Below are positions 1 to 14,300 of a stretch of DNA of 64,000 bases, in pieces. Positions within the stretch are counted from its first letter, which is position 1. Each line of letters begins with the position of its first letter. The notes below the pieces were generated by a model. The model was given only the letters and a program-made list of their open reading frames with translations, was not told the DNA's origin and searched no databases. This DNA is from Syngnathus acus (Eukaryota > Chordata > Actinopteri > Syngnathiformes > Syngnathidae). The stretch is from NCBI RefSeq assembly GCF_901709675.1, contig NC_051103.1, positions 3,767,501 through 3,831,500 of the forward strand, read 5' to 3'. The position numbers were made by a program, and so were the translations under genes.

Positions 1-2878
<2,878 letters not shown>

Positions 2879-4560
2879 CCGGATGGAACTTGAGCTCGGA
2901 GGCTTTGAATTGCCTCCTGATGCGATGTGAGCGCTTTCAGGCCAAGCTGCCCGCCCGCAGGTCAGTACCGAGTGGACGCAGGGGCAAGGTAGGTTGATCT
3001 GGGATCGGGCCATTATTGAGTTGGGACCACGCTGCCGCACCTAGGCTCTTAAAAAAGAAAAAAAAAAAGGAAAAAAAGACCAAGCCACACTTAAGTGTAG
3101 GATAGTTTCACCGCAGCCAGACTGACCCACTGCAGCGCTGGCAGACCGTGAAAGTCTCGTAAGAGACGCCTTGTCTTTGTCTCCTCCTGGACCTTGTTTT
3201 GAATTCAGTGAATTCTGAGGGACTTGTCGAGATTCTCCAAGCTGACAAATGTGTTTCTGTACGTGCTGAGGACATCAAAAACGTTCAATTTTGTTGTCCT
3301 GGAGGAGGAGTTTGTTGTTTTTGTCATCTTAAAGATACAAGTAAGTTGTTTACGGAAAAGGAATTGATCTATTTTTTTGCCTGGGGTTTAAATAATTTTA
3401 ATTGGAGTGCAGGTTAACTCCCGAATTTGTCCATTAATAGTGCCCATAAACGAGAGTATTTATTAAAAATCATATTTATTGTTTGAAATCAAATAGGTCC
3501 AAAAGCAGCCTCAAAAATAACATCATAGTGATGTACTTTCTTATTTGCCCCACAAGAGGGCGGACGTGCTGCGTGCAAAACAAGCAGTGATGAGGTCAGG
3601 ACAAAAAAAAAAAAACATGTTTACACTTGAGTTTGTGTCATTGAACTCCCCCCAACTGCTGTCTTATTTGTATCACCTGTAATCACCAGTCACAAAATTA
3701 GGTACACTTGCACATTATAAACTCGCCTTTGTATATCATTTCATGTATTTATTTAACAGGTTCACATTTTTACGGTTGTAGTTTTCATTGGTGCAGAATA
3801 GCACTGTAACATACTGAGAAGTGTTTCTAATTATCTGACAATGGGATATTGGAACTCCCTTTCTGTGCAGTGCTATCAAACATCTGTTCTAATAAAACAC
3901 AAATTAAAAACAGAGCATCTTTGTCAAACATCATTTCGGACATACGACAGATTGGATGTAAGTGTACCTAATATTGTGGCCAGTGAGTGTAAATTGTACC
4001 AAAAAGCCAATTGTTACACAAGTCGTTTTGTATTATTGTTTCTTTGTAATATACCAGTTGGTGTCCTGATGTTGCTGTACCAGAGAGATTATTTTTCAGG
4101 GTGCACATTTCATTCATCAACAACAGCTTTGACGGTCGAGCTAGTGGTTCTGTCACTGGCTCAAATTTAATATATACCATAGGAAAATCTAGTGCCTGTG
4201 CAAGGATAGAAACTTGAATGTCTGGTTTCATATTACCAAAAGGTTTCAACTCCTCCCGGAGACGAGTACTGATAAATGGGGAGGTCTTCGTATGAGTGTG
4301 TGCCCATTCCATCCGTTCTACAAAAGCTTTTCTACAGTCCTGTGTCAATCCAGTGTGTGTGTGTGTGCGTGCAAGTGTAGGTGTGAGAAGACCCACTGAG
4401 AAGATTTTCTTCAAGTTAAAGAAAATATATTTTCATCATCGGGACATTGTTTCTGTGGATTTTTTGTTCCTTTTTTTTTCTGCATCATGGTTAAAGTGCA
4501 ATAAAACAAAATACGCAAGAATCCAAAGTCTCCTTTTATTTGTTTCAAAATATATCAATT
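2879..4560 (+). other. fam20c: fam20c 3' UTR and downstream sequence with poly(A) signals
   Basis: No coding region is supported between the fam20c stop and the next promoter-like block. AATAAA signals on the plus strand at 3891-3896 and 4500-4505 are the likely 3' ends of fam20c. A short GT run is at 4352-4367. Open frames here have no family resemblance. Confidence 0.5.
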
Positions 4561-4834
4561 GAGGAATACAATATGAATGTATAGTAATCGCCAATTCCTT
4601 TCAATTTCCTGGTCATTTTTACAGTCAAATCAATGGAACTGACCAGGAAGCAAGCAGGCTGTAATTGACCAGCAGGTGGCGACAGCGTTGCGGCTGAAGA
4701 CGATGTGTTCTGCAATGAGCGCAAGTTTGCCCATTGACTTTAATTTCCAGGTTTAATCGAAGCAGCTATCATAATAGGTCACCTGGTGGCGCTCGCGTGC
4801 ATAGCGCCGTTGGACAAGCAGGAGAAGAAGGTTG

Positions 4835-4925
4835 CCATGGATTGGCGGACGTGACGTCAGGCCCTTAGGTAAATTGAAGACAGGTGTGCACGAAAGGAGA
4901 TATTAAATACAGGTGAAGCAAAATG
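4835..4925 (+). promoter_or_regulatory. CCAAT + CRE promoter-like block
   Basis: An inverted CCAAT box (ATTGG, 4840-4844) lies 7 bp before a perfect full CRE palindrome TGACGTCA (4852-4859). An ATG follows at 4923-4925, where a GT donor comes 30 nt after the start. The arrangement is typical of a TATA-less NF-Y/CREB housekeeping promoter reading rightward. What it drives is not identified. Confidence 0.5.
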
Positions 4926-6563
4926 GCGTCCACCCGCGTGGCCACTTCGCAGGTAGGTCTGCACACGAGCAAATGTTTGTCGTTTGCTGCCGTTTGTCAC
5001 TTCCGGTTTCCGCCCGTACGCGCCCTCTTTTGACAGCTGAGCTCCACTCCGCCGATTTTGGACCGCAAACTTGGATCGTCTTTGGACTCGAGGTAGGTTG
5101 CGTTTGGATAAGAAAATGTCGCGACTTTTGCACTTGCGTCGCTAATCTAAACTGCCGATGAGTAATTTTGAGGCCATTTGTTAGATGTTAATTGGCTTTA
5201 TTCTGTCATAATGGCGCAGCTCCTGCTGCAGATACGATGCTGCAAGTATACACCGGATAAGAAAATGTCCCGGCTTATGCACTTGCATTGCCGATGAGGA
5301 CGCGCTTTGGTTATGGGTGCAGCATGGAAAAGTTGACATGTGTGGATCATGTGACCAGGAGGGGGCAGTGTGGAGCTCTGGGACGCACTTTGGTTATGGG
5401 TGCACGACGGAAAGGTTGCAGGAGTGGACAGTGTTTGGGGGTCTGATGGTTGGACTTGATTAAGAGGTGCGTTGAGGTTGTGGCTTGTCTGGATCCAGAG
5501 CAGCGTTGTCTCGCGTGAGGATTGCCATTGATGGCGTATTTGGGGGAGGACGTGGTCACGTGGATGGACAAACAAAACTTTGACGTGGAGCCGAATGTCT
5601 AATTTTGCGGTATGACTTGTTGACTATTGTAAAGTTTTGTCTTTTTCTAACCTACTACTGTTCTACTTTCATTCTTTGTTCTCCCCTCGGTGTAGGGCGC
5701 CGTTGGAGCGAGCCGGTCCACGAGGTGCCGGAAACACAAACAAAACTGACGTGGAGCCGAATGTCCAATTTTGCAATAGGACTTGTAACATTTTGTCTTT
5801 TTCTAACTGTCGTACTTGAGTTCTGTGTTCTCCCCTAGGTGTAGGGCGGGGGGGACCAAGAGTAGCTAGCCGCTGTGATCAAGTAAGCAAGTGACCTCCA
5901 ACTTGGGGTGCTCTTTGAGTTTCTGACATTGTTTGTGTTTCTGCAGATGGCGACCAGGATGCGACAAGATCTGATCAGAAGTGGACGGACCGCTGTGGCA
6001 TCACTCTGAAGTATCCTGCAGCTGGCCGGGTTCTGAGGGAGTCCCTCTTGCCTGGAGGCGTCGACCTGCGCACCTTCAACGTGTGAAATGTAGTCATTTT
6101 TCTCTTTTTTTTTTAAATTCACACCAGTGGTGTCCAAACGTCTGTTTGAGGGCCTCATACTGAAACAAATTCCTAATTGTTTGACACAAATTCATTAAAC
6201 ACTCTAATCAATCACGACATTTTGTCAAGTGTTAAGATTTTGTGCTACTGCTACAAAACAGTGTTAATTTTGAAGGTCTTTCATGTAGTGTCTTGATAAA
6301 TCTGACACAGCAAAAATTAGGATAAACTACTGTATGTTTGCTTCTGAAAATGAAATCAAGCGAGACTTTTGTGCTTGTGTCTTGCAAGGTGGAAGAGAAG
6401 CTGCACAAAACGAAGAGCCGGCGGACGGAGGCCACAAGACCCGGGATTGGCGAGCGGGGTGGGCGCAAAGGAAGAAATCACCCCAAAAAAGCAGTCGCCA
6501 TGTGATGAAGAGGAGCCTGATGCATGGTTGGCCAGAGGTGACATGGCAATCAAATATGCAAGG
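4923..6563 (+). other. Unassigned spliced-locus candidate
   Basis: Pieces look like exons but I recognise no protein. The first open piece (4923-4952) begins MASTRVATSQ and ends at a GTAGGT donor. A later piece, 5947-6086, follows a CTGCAG acceptor, reads through KYPAAGRVLRESLLPGG to DLRTFNV and stops at 6084-6086. A basic open piece near 6390-6505 follows a CTTGCAAG acceptor-like site and contains KLHKTKSRR and RKGRNHPKKAVAM before a stop. I could not join these in a single consistent frame, so this may be a noncoding RNA, a decayed gene or a real small gene assembled wrongly. Sequence between the pieces is internally duplicated (5099-5850). Confidence 0.25.
5099..5850. repeat. Three pairs of diverged local tandem duplications
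   Basis: Pair A: 5104-5160 and 5252-5297 share GGATAAGAAAATGTC and GCCGATGAG. Pair B: 5289-5325 and 5382-5418 share CTTTGGTTATGGGTGCA. Pair C: 5574-5700 and 5742-5850 share GACGTGGAGCCGAATGT, TTTTGTCTTTTTCTAAC and a pyrimidine tract ending GGTGTAGGGCG. Spacings differ (about 148, 95 and 165 bp), so these are separate local duplications, not one satellite. Pair C duplicates an acceptor-like site. Confidence 0.75.
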
Positions 6564-6881
6564 TTGTGTACACACTTCTTTTTTTAATCTCATTTCCTTA
6601 TTTGTCTGTCGCAGGGCTCGCTCACATGGCGTCGGAGGGACGGGAGCAGTTCCTTAATTCATTTTTTTTTTATAAGACATTTGGGCTTTTTTTTTTTTAT
6701 TCCTTTCAATTTTACTGCAATAATTCAGACATTTTGATTTCTTCTACTTTCACATCTCCACACATATTACTCACATTTGTGATATAGGGCTTTCGGGTGT
6801 AATTTCAAGATAGAGATAGATAAATTTCAGATGATGCTCCTGTGGCTCTTGAGCCTTGCACACACGCCAACTGGCTGTTAA

Positions 6882-6945
6882 GATTCAAGAGTTTTTATTC
6901 GCCATGTTTGAGCGTGCCAAACAAGGAATTTGACTTCGGTAAATC
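6882..6945. repeat. Dispersed fish-repeat fragment
   Basis: The sequence around AAGAGTTTTTATTCGCCATG and AAGGAATTTGACTTCGGTAA resembles the tail of a common teleost retroposon as I remember it. The exact family was not determined. Confidence 0.4.
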
Positions 6946-7106
6946 ACACCCTCTGTTCAACATTTAGGTGACTAACAACACTCAGGACACGTGAAATATG
7001 GCAAATATTCTCAAACATCCCCTGAGAATATTTGCCATTTTTAGTTCTTATTGGGAACAATATTTTCAAGCTCCATTACATACAGTCCAGTATATTGCAC
7101 TATTAT

Positions 7107-7112
7107 TTTATT
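7107..7112 (-). other. cbx7: Candidate poly(A) signal of cbx7
   Basis: AATAAA on the minus strand, about 245 nt beyond the cbx7 stop codon. A second AATAAA at 6893-6898 lies inside a repeat fragment. Confidence 0.4.
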
Positions 7113-7357
7113 TGAACCACAAACATGGCGCAAGTGTCAAGGAAGTAGCGCATTGCCCTTGTCACTGTCGCAACGGTAACACAAAAAGTCAAACAGGTGA
7201 GTTATGCAGTGAACCACTTGTCATTTATGACTGCTTGTTAAAGGATCATTTTCTTTCTCCCGTAGACTACATACATGTGTCTAAGGTGGGTGTGAGCCAT
7301 CCGCATTTCAGCTCCTGTCCAAGCAAAAAAAGGAGGGGTTGCTGAAAAAGGTCCCGC

Positions 7358-9512
7358 TCATACCTCCAGCCCCCACACTCGGAAAAAGCCCTGGGCCACG
7401 CGGGCTTCTCGGAACGTCACGGTGAGAGCATTGATGGTGACGTCGGTGACCGTCACCTCCGCCGGGCTGCCGACGGGCCTCCACACGGTTTCGGTGATCT
7501 GAGCCTCTGTGAGCTCATCTTGCTCAATAGCTGGCCCCCACATGGTGGCCTTCCTCTGACCTACACAAGAAAAGTAAGAAGAAGAACCTTCAATAATTCC
7601 GTGTTGGGTGCGCTATGACGGATTTGACCTTGACATCCAACATCTGATCACAACAAGCCAACTAAGCATACTTGCACTCCTTTCTCGAGTATCCTCACTG
7701 TGCTCCTCCTCTTCCTCTTCAACAATATCATCTTCCGCCTCCTCTTCATCGTCCAAGCTTTTCCAATCCTCTTCTGCAGGACTCGCCGGCCTCGAGGTAA
7801 GACATCTCCGCTGTGGCCTCCTCTTGCTGTAACAGGGCGCCCTACTCCATGCAATGTACGATGGGTCCTCCTCCTCTTCGTCATCCTCTTCCTCCGCCTC
7901 CTCCTCCTCGTCCTGCTGCTGGAGTAGTGAGCGTGTCAGGGAGAGATGTAGGCGGGGTTTGGGCATGTCTGTGGTTTTGTGAGCGCTGCGGAGGTCCATA
8001 CTATACACTGTGTTCTGAATCCGGATCGAGAAGAGACAATCATTAGCACCACTGACGTCCATTTCTCCATCTCAAACTACTAACGAGAAAACCCCATCAC
8101 ACATCACTACAAAAGATCCTTGGTTAATTAATAAATACAAGAAGAATTCTATTTCACCTGTAACAGAAGTTGTTTGGCCTTGGATCTTTTCCTCCTGTGA
8201 CCCAGAGTTCGGTCTCGCTGCTCTCTGAGGAAAGACAAGCATACCATAAGTAGGTGAATACAGAAAAAAAACATCCATCCATTTTCAACAGCACTTATCC
8301 ATTTAGGCTTGTCACAATAATTACTGTATTGACTTGTCAGAGAAACAATATCTAAAAAATCAATTAGAAAAGTCAAATGGATTTTGTCTGATAAAAGAAA
8401 GTGAACAATATCAACTTCACAAATGACCTAAATAGTTTCCATATAATCACATCATACTTCTCTTCATAGGATTGGACTAGACGCTGGTCCAGAATGTGTT
8501 CCTCAGGTTCCCATGTGCTGTACCTATTTAAAAAAAAAAAAAAAAAAAGTTGCTTTTTTTTTTTTTTTAGAAGTGCCATTTATGCTTGTCAATACACTAC
8601 ACAGCCACAAGGTAGCGCCAAAAACAACGATAAGAGCAAATTATCCCTATGTATGCCATCCTAGATTATAAATAATAAAAAAAAAGCACATTTCTTTACA
8701 TATGTATTCACTGAACGTGATCCAAATGTTCCCACTCACTTTGGAGGCCATCCTTTCCATTTCAATAGGTACTCCACGTTGCCCTGCGGAGAACAAGAGC
8801 TTTTGAAAGCAGCCACAGACAAAGCACTTAAGACTTGTCTTGTCAGATTACTTCTCTATATGAATTTAAGCGCAATCGTCATCAGGCTTCCTGTTAACGG
8901 TGACGTCATCGCTTCTTCCAACTCCACATGCAAGGTTTGAGCTGCGTGATCATGAATGTTGCGTTACAAAAGTTGTTGCATGCAAAGAAAGTGTTATTTA
9001 TTTTGGACGCGTGCGCTCGAAGTGTGTTTCGGTCTCTCGTTTGCCGCTTCAGGGAGCAGAAAAACGTTATGAAGGCAAATTAATTTAACCATTGCGAGGA
9101 GGGGGGGGGGGGGACTTATAGAAAAAACTTTATTTTGCTTTTTTAAATAAACAAGTTAGCCAAGACTCTTACATTCATAGTATTTATTAAGCATGTTTTG
9201 CCATTTTGCTTTTATTTACAATAAATGTCCCAATGACTTAGCAAGACAACTACAGGCCCTAAACAAACAAGGTTGGCCAGCTGTTTGCGTCCTCCTGAAA
9301 GTGGACATGTAAAAAGGAGCTGCGCAACAACACAACCCCATCACCAGTAAATTAGGTCGGATGTGATTCTCATGCTGTTGGAACATTTGATCACGACGTA
9401 ATAGCATCAAGATGACACGGCAAATATGTGCGTCAACTGTTACCTTCCGAACTCTTTTCTTCATGATGGATTCCACGGCGAACACTTGCTCGCCGATAGC
9501 TGACAGCTCCAT
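7358..9512 (-). CDS. cbx7: Chromobox protein 7 (Polycomb CBX)
   Basis: Six exons on the minus strand: 9444-9512 (ATG 9510-9512), 8740-8783, 8458-8523, 8158-8224, 7699-8014 and 7358-7560 (TGA 7358-7360). All phases agree, giving 231 residues. The chromodomain is at residues 8-62 (MELSAIGEQVFAVESIMKKR, then [20 protein letters not shown]), with the aromatic cage that binds H3K27me3. RRKRSKAKQLLLQ and YSMDLRSAHK follow the CBX7 order. The C-terminal Polycomb box reads EVTVTDVTINALTVTFREAR and recruits RING1/PRC1. The middle is unusually acidic, with two long Glu/Asp runs encoded by a GAG-rich tract. The exon 5 donor at 7697-7698 is the best of two in-phase options; the other (CAA|GTATGC) would add about ten residues. 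Start context and the N-terminus match CBX7 exactly. Acts in the nucleus as a PRC1 reader. Confidence 0.93.
8272..8308. repeat. Dispersed fish-repeat fragment in cbx7 intron 3-4
   Basis: ATCCATCCATTTTCAACAGC plus ACTTATCCATTTAG is close to the start of a very common teleost dispersed repeat. The same family seems to supply the fragment at 34580-34653. Confidence 0.45.
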
Positions 9513-9830
9513 CAAGTGCGCACCTCGGACCTGCCAGGAAAAATAGTGGCGTCTTTGACGCTTTGAATGAAGCTACTGAAAGCTGCTGGCAGTGGCCCGC
9601 TTCATCCGCGGAGTAAAGGCACTTTCGGGCCCATTGAAACGCCAACAACTTGCCCACGCTGGACGTTTTTCGTTGGAAATACAAGCTGCGACACATCTGC
9701 ACGCAGCACTGTGCAGCGCGACCGCGTCTCTTTCGGGAGCGCGCACTCTCTTGGCCGCGCGCGCCCCCCAGTGGTCAGAATATGAACGTGGCCTCCAAGA
9801 CCACATCATTCGGTGCGCGGTTCAAAAAAT
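9480..9830 (-). promoter_or_regulatory. cbx7: CpG-rich first exon and promoter of cbx7
   Basis: CG dinucleotides are dense here, especially near GGCCGCGCGCGCCCCCC at 9752-9770, compared with AT-rich flanks. The block surrounds the cbx7 start codon, so it is the likely CpG-island promoter. No TATA box is evident. Confidence 0.55.
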
Positions 9831-11381
9831 GGATAGTTGGATGTTGTTTCTTTATTTTCACATTCCACCCATCCATTTTTTTTCCACATTTGACCCTCCA
9901 ACCAGGCTGACAGGAGAAATTATCTGACAATAATACGTCTTTCGGAGCAATGGCCCATTTAATACACTCGCACTGCAGCTTTGACATAAAGTGCAATTAT
10001 AAGCATTTGAAATTTATGCAGAAAACAAACCCAAAATAACAGTGATATTCATAGAATTTTCTTTAAAGTATAATATGAATTATGATATAAAAAAAAAACG
10101 TTTTGTGAGACATATGGCGTTGGATTTGGACAGCAAAACAATTACTGTACAAAAATCAAACTGTTGTAAATAAAAAAAATCCTTGGCAGCAACAAGTGAA
10201 GACATCATTGATGGATTGCAACTCAAAATTAGTGCTTTGGAATATATGTGTGAAATTGCCCACTCAGCATCCATGTAAACAAGTTAAGGCCAGTATGGTC
10301 CCAAAGACGATACTTTGAGCTGAATGATCTCAGAGCTACAATAGCGAATCTCTCGTAAGGCTCTTTTGAAAATAACACAATCACGTTTTTTGTTATTTTT
10401 TTACGAACACTCCCACCACATTGACAAAATGAAGGCAAACATTCAGATTCACTTCAGTATGGAAAATTGAAGTCATGAAATGACTTCCAAAAATCAACAT
10501 TTTTTGTAGACACTCATACTATTTACTTGCTTGTCCTGAAGCTTTTAACCGTGTGACAAAAACAAATGTTAACCGACCGCCATTTTGAATGGTTAACGAA
10601 GGCTTCAAGCGACAACCGTGATGTTCCATACATCGCCGCTATCATAAAAAAAAGTGTATACACTTTGTGTATGAAACTGAAGAGTGCAAACATGATTGTG
10701 ACATTTTAGGATTTCTGAAACGCTGTGACATTTTAAACAGCTTTTTAAACTGTATTGTAACTGCATTTTTTGAAGACTACAGCTTGAAGGGATGCGACAA
10801 CGAGCCCAAATCTCCAGTAGAGACGATTTGATGGGTGTCGCATTGTTTTGTTGCCGGCTGAAAACTTTGGGTCTGCGCAGACTGCACGATCTGCTGGACT
10901 CACTGTCGTCTGTGGCACGTAATACAAAAAGGTGAGCTCAGACGGGACAAAGCAAACGAGGAGCGAGACGTCGTCACAAAGAAGGTGAAGGAGGGCACGC
11001 TTTGGTGAAAGCGAAAAGACCTCCTTTCCGCAAAAGGAGACACGACGACATTTTGAGAGTACTCACGAGACTTTGGACATGTGAATCCTAAAAAAAATAT
11101 ATATGTATAAACCAGCAGATCACAACAGACTGAAAAATAGTCAAGATATGTTGTATAAAAAGCAAGAAAAGCAGAAATTGAATAATATCTTCTTCAAAGT
11201 CAAGAACTACGAATGCTCCCTGGAAAGGTTTTTGCTTTCGTCATTGCTTTGCATCCGTCCAGCAATTGTGCATGTAAACAAGACCCCCGCCCCCAAAAGG
11301 GGTTAAAAAAAAATATCCACCAGTGAATAAATCTCAATCAAGCGCAAGGCCAAGCGTGGCTGTGATTGGCCGCCTTGTTCC
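9831..11381 (-). other. josd1: josd1 3' UTR and intergenic spacer
   Basis: No gene supported. The josd1 stop is at 11382, so its 3' UTR extends leftward from there. A minus-strand AATAAA at 9851-9856 is one possible end, but it would give a long UTR that reaches the cbx7 promoter. Otherwise AT-rich sequence without recognisable elements. Confidence 0.4.
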
Positions 11382-14300
11382 TCAGCTGTCTGACCGCCAC
11401 GTTTGCTGCGCCTCCACTTCCTCCGACACCACCAACAGGAGTTCACAGTTCTTCCCTCGCAGCTGTTGGCGGAGGAACTTCCTGGTTTGTGGTCAGTTTT
11501 ACAAGAAAACACAACAGCCCGCCGTTAGGGGAAAAACAAGTCTCAGTCTACAGACATGGCACCAGTAAAGCTGACATGCAGCATGAACGCTGAAAGTTGC
11601 TGAATTGAATGGCTCAGTCTGGGAAAAAGAATCTGCTAAGCATTCCAACAAGGACCCAAAACAAATTTGGGACAGTGAGAAAGACTACAACAATGGAGAA
11701 AGAAGCCAAGAGGTAGAGATTATATATTATATTATAATACATTATAACATATTACATTATATGTTCATATATGATATTATAATCGTATTTCATTTTGTTA
11801 TTATCGTTATCTATTTATGATAAAAACGGAACTATTTTCAATATGATTAAGTAGTGTTATAAAATTAGCATTAGCATAGTAACAATATTGCATAAGTAGT
11901 AGGGGTGTAACGATTCATCGATACACATCGATTAATCGATATAATGCTCTACGATTTGTTGGCATCGATGCTAAACGTAAACATCGATCTATATCGCCCG
12001 TTTTTGACCTCGGACATTAGACACGACTTTATTTTGAAATCCAGTTCATTGTTGCTTGCTGCCTCTTTCCGGGAGCAATGCTCGGCGTGTTGTGTTGTGA
12101 GCAGAGCAGGCACGTGAAAGGGGAGCCGACAACTACGCGGCTCCTGGGCTGGTGCTATGGCTAGTGTCCAAGAAGACGAGGAAATTCGCTCCCCTTTGGG
12201 CTTCAAGTCATTCGTTTGGAAGCACTTTGTAATTTCCTAAATAAAAAGTTTGCAGTACCTTGTTGATTTTGCGTATGAATTGTTAAAAATCAGGATATTG
12301 TTCTATATCGATCGTAGAGCACTATATCGTGATGTATCATGAATGAATCACAGCAGGCTTTAAGATATCGGCAAATATCGTATCGTGGTTCTTTGTATCG
12401 ATATGATATCGTATCGTTACAAAACCCGCGATTTACACCCCTAGTTTGTAACCCTAACCTTGATTTAAAACCCTAGTCAGAAACCCTAACCCTAGCTTGA
12501 AACCCTAATTAGCAATGGCAAAACTCCTTGGAAACCCTGGTCGGAAACCCTAACCCTAGTTTTGAAAGCCTAGTTAGAAACCCTAATCTTAGAAACCCTA
12601 AAAGTAGTTTGAAGCCCTCGTTGGAAACCCTAACCTTAGCTTTAAAACCTAGTTTGTAACCCTAAGCTTGGTTTAAAACCCTAGTCGGAAACCCTACCCC
12701 TTGTTTGAAACTTTAATTAGCGATGGCAAAACTCCTTGGAAACCCTGGTCGGAAACCCTAACCCTAGTTTTGAAAGCCTAGTTAGAAACCCTGATCTTAG
12801 AAACCATAAAAGTAGTTTGAAACCCTCGTTGGAAACCCTAACCCTAGCATTAAAACCAAGTTTGTAACCCTAACCTTTGTTTAAAACCCTAGTCGGAAAC
12901 CCTAACCCTAGTTTGAAACCCTAAATAGCAATGGCAAAACTCCTTGGAAACCCTGGTCGGAAACCCTAACCCTCGTTTTGAAAGCCTAGTTAGAAACCCT
13001 AATCTTAGAAACCCTAAAAGTAGTTTGAAACCCTCGTTGGAAACCCTAACCCTAGCTTTAAAACCTAGTTTGAAACCCTAACCTTGGTTTAAAACCCTAG
13101 TCGGAAACCCTGAGCCTAGTTTGAAACCCTAATTAGCGATGGCAAAACTCCTTGGAAACCCTAGTCGGAAACCCTAACCCTAGTTTTGAAAGCCTAGTTA
13201 GAAACCCTAACTCTAACCCTAACCCTAACTCTAACCCTAATTCTAACCCTAACCCTAACCCTAGTTTTGAAAGCCTAGTTAGAAACCCTAACCCCAACCC
13301 TAATCCTAACCCTAACCCTAACTTTGGAAACCCTAGTCGAAAACCCTAACCCTAGTTTTGAAAGCCTAGTTAGAAACCCCAATCTTAGAAACCCTAAAAG
13401 TAGTTTGAAACCCTCGTTGGAAACCCTAACCCTAGCTTTAAAACCTAGTTTGAAACCCTAACCTTGGTTTAAAACCCTAGTCGGAAACCCTGAGCCTAGT
13501 TTGAAACCCTAATTAGCGATGGCAAAACTCCTTGGAAACCCTAGTCGGAAACCCTAACCCTAGTTTTGAAAGCCTAGTTAGAAACCCTAACCCTAACCCT
13601 AACTCTAGTTTTGAAAGCCTAGTTAGTAACCCTAACCCTAACCCTAACTCTAACCCTAACCCTAACCCTAACTCTAACTCTAACTCTAATCCTAATCCTA
13701 ATCCTAACCCTAACTCTAAATCTAACCCTAACCCTAACCCTAACCCTAGTTTTGAAAGCCTAGTTAGAAACCCTAACCCCAACCCTAATCCTAACCCTAA
13801 TTTTGGAAACCCTAGTCGAAAACCCTAACCCTAGTTTTGAAAGCCTAGTTAGAAACCCTAATCTTAGAAACCCTAAAAGTAGTTTGAAAGCCTCGTTGGA
13901 AACCTTAAGCCTAGCTTTAAAACCTAGTTTGTAACCCTAACCTTGGTTTAAAACCCTAGTCGGAAACCCTAACCCTAGTTTGAAACCCTAATTAGCAATG
14001 GCAAAACTCCTTGGAAACCCTAGTCGGAAACCCTAACCCTAGTTTTGAAAGCCTAGTTAGAAACCCTAACTCTAACTCTAACCCTAACCCTAACTCTAAC
14101 TCTAACCCTAATTCTAACCCTAACCCTAACCCTAGTTTTGAAAGCCTAGTTAGAAACCCTAACCCCAACCCTAATCCTAACCCTAACCCTAACTTTGGAA
14201 ACCCTAGTCGAAAACCCTAACCCTAGTTTTGAAAGCCTAGTTAGAAACCCCAATCTTAGAAACCCTAAAAGTAGTTTGAAACCCTCGTTGGAAACCCTAA

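Noticed and set aside
11949-12206. 85-codon minus-strand frame repeated at 15067-15324
   Set aside because: It is antisense to the BED-like fragment within the two hAT copies; its duplication only reflects the repeated element.
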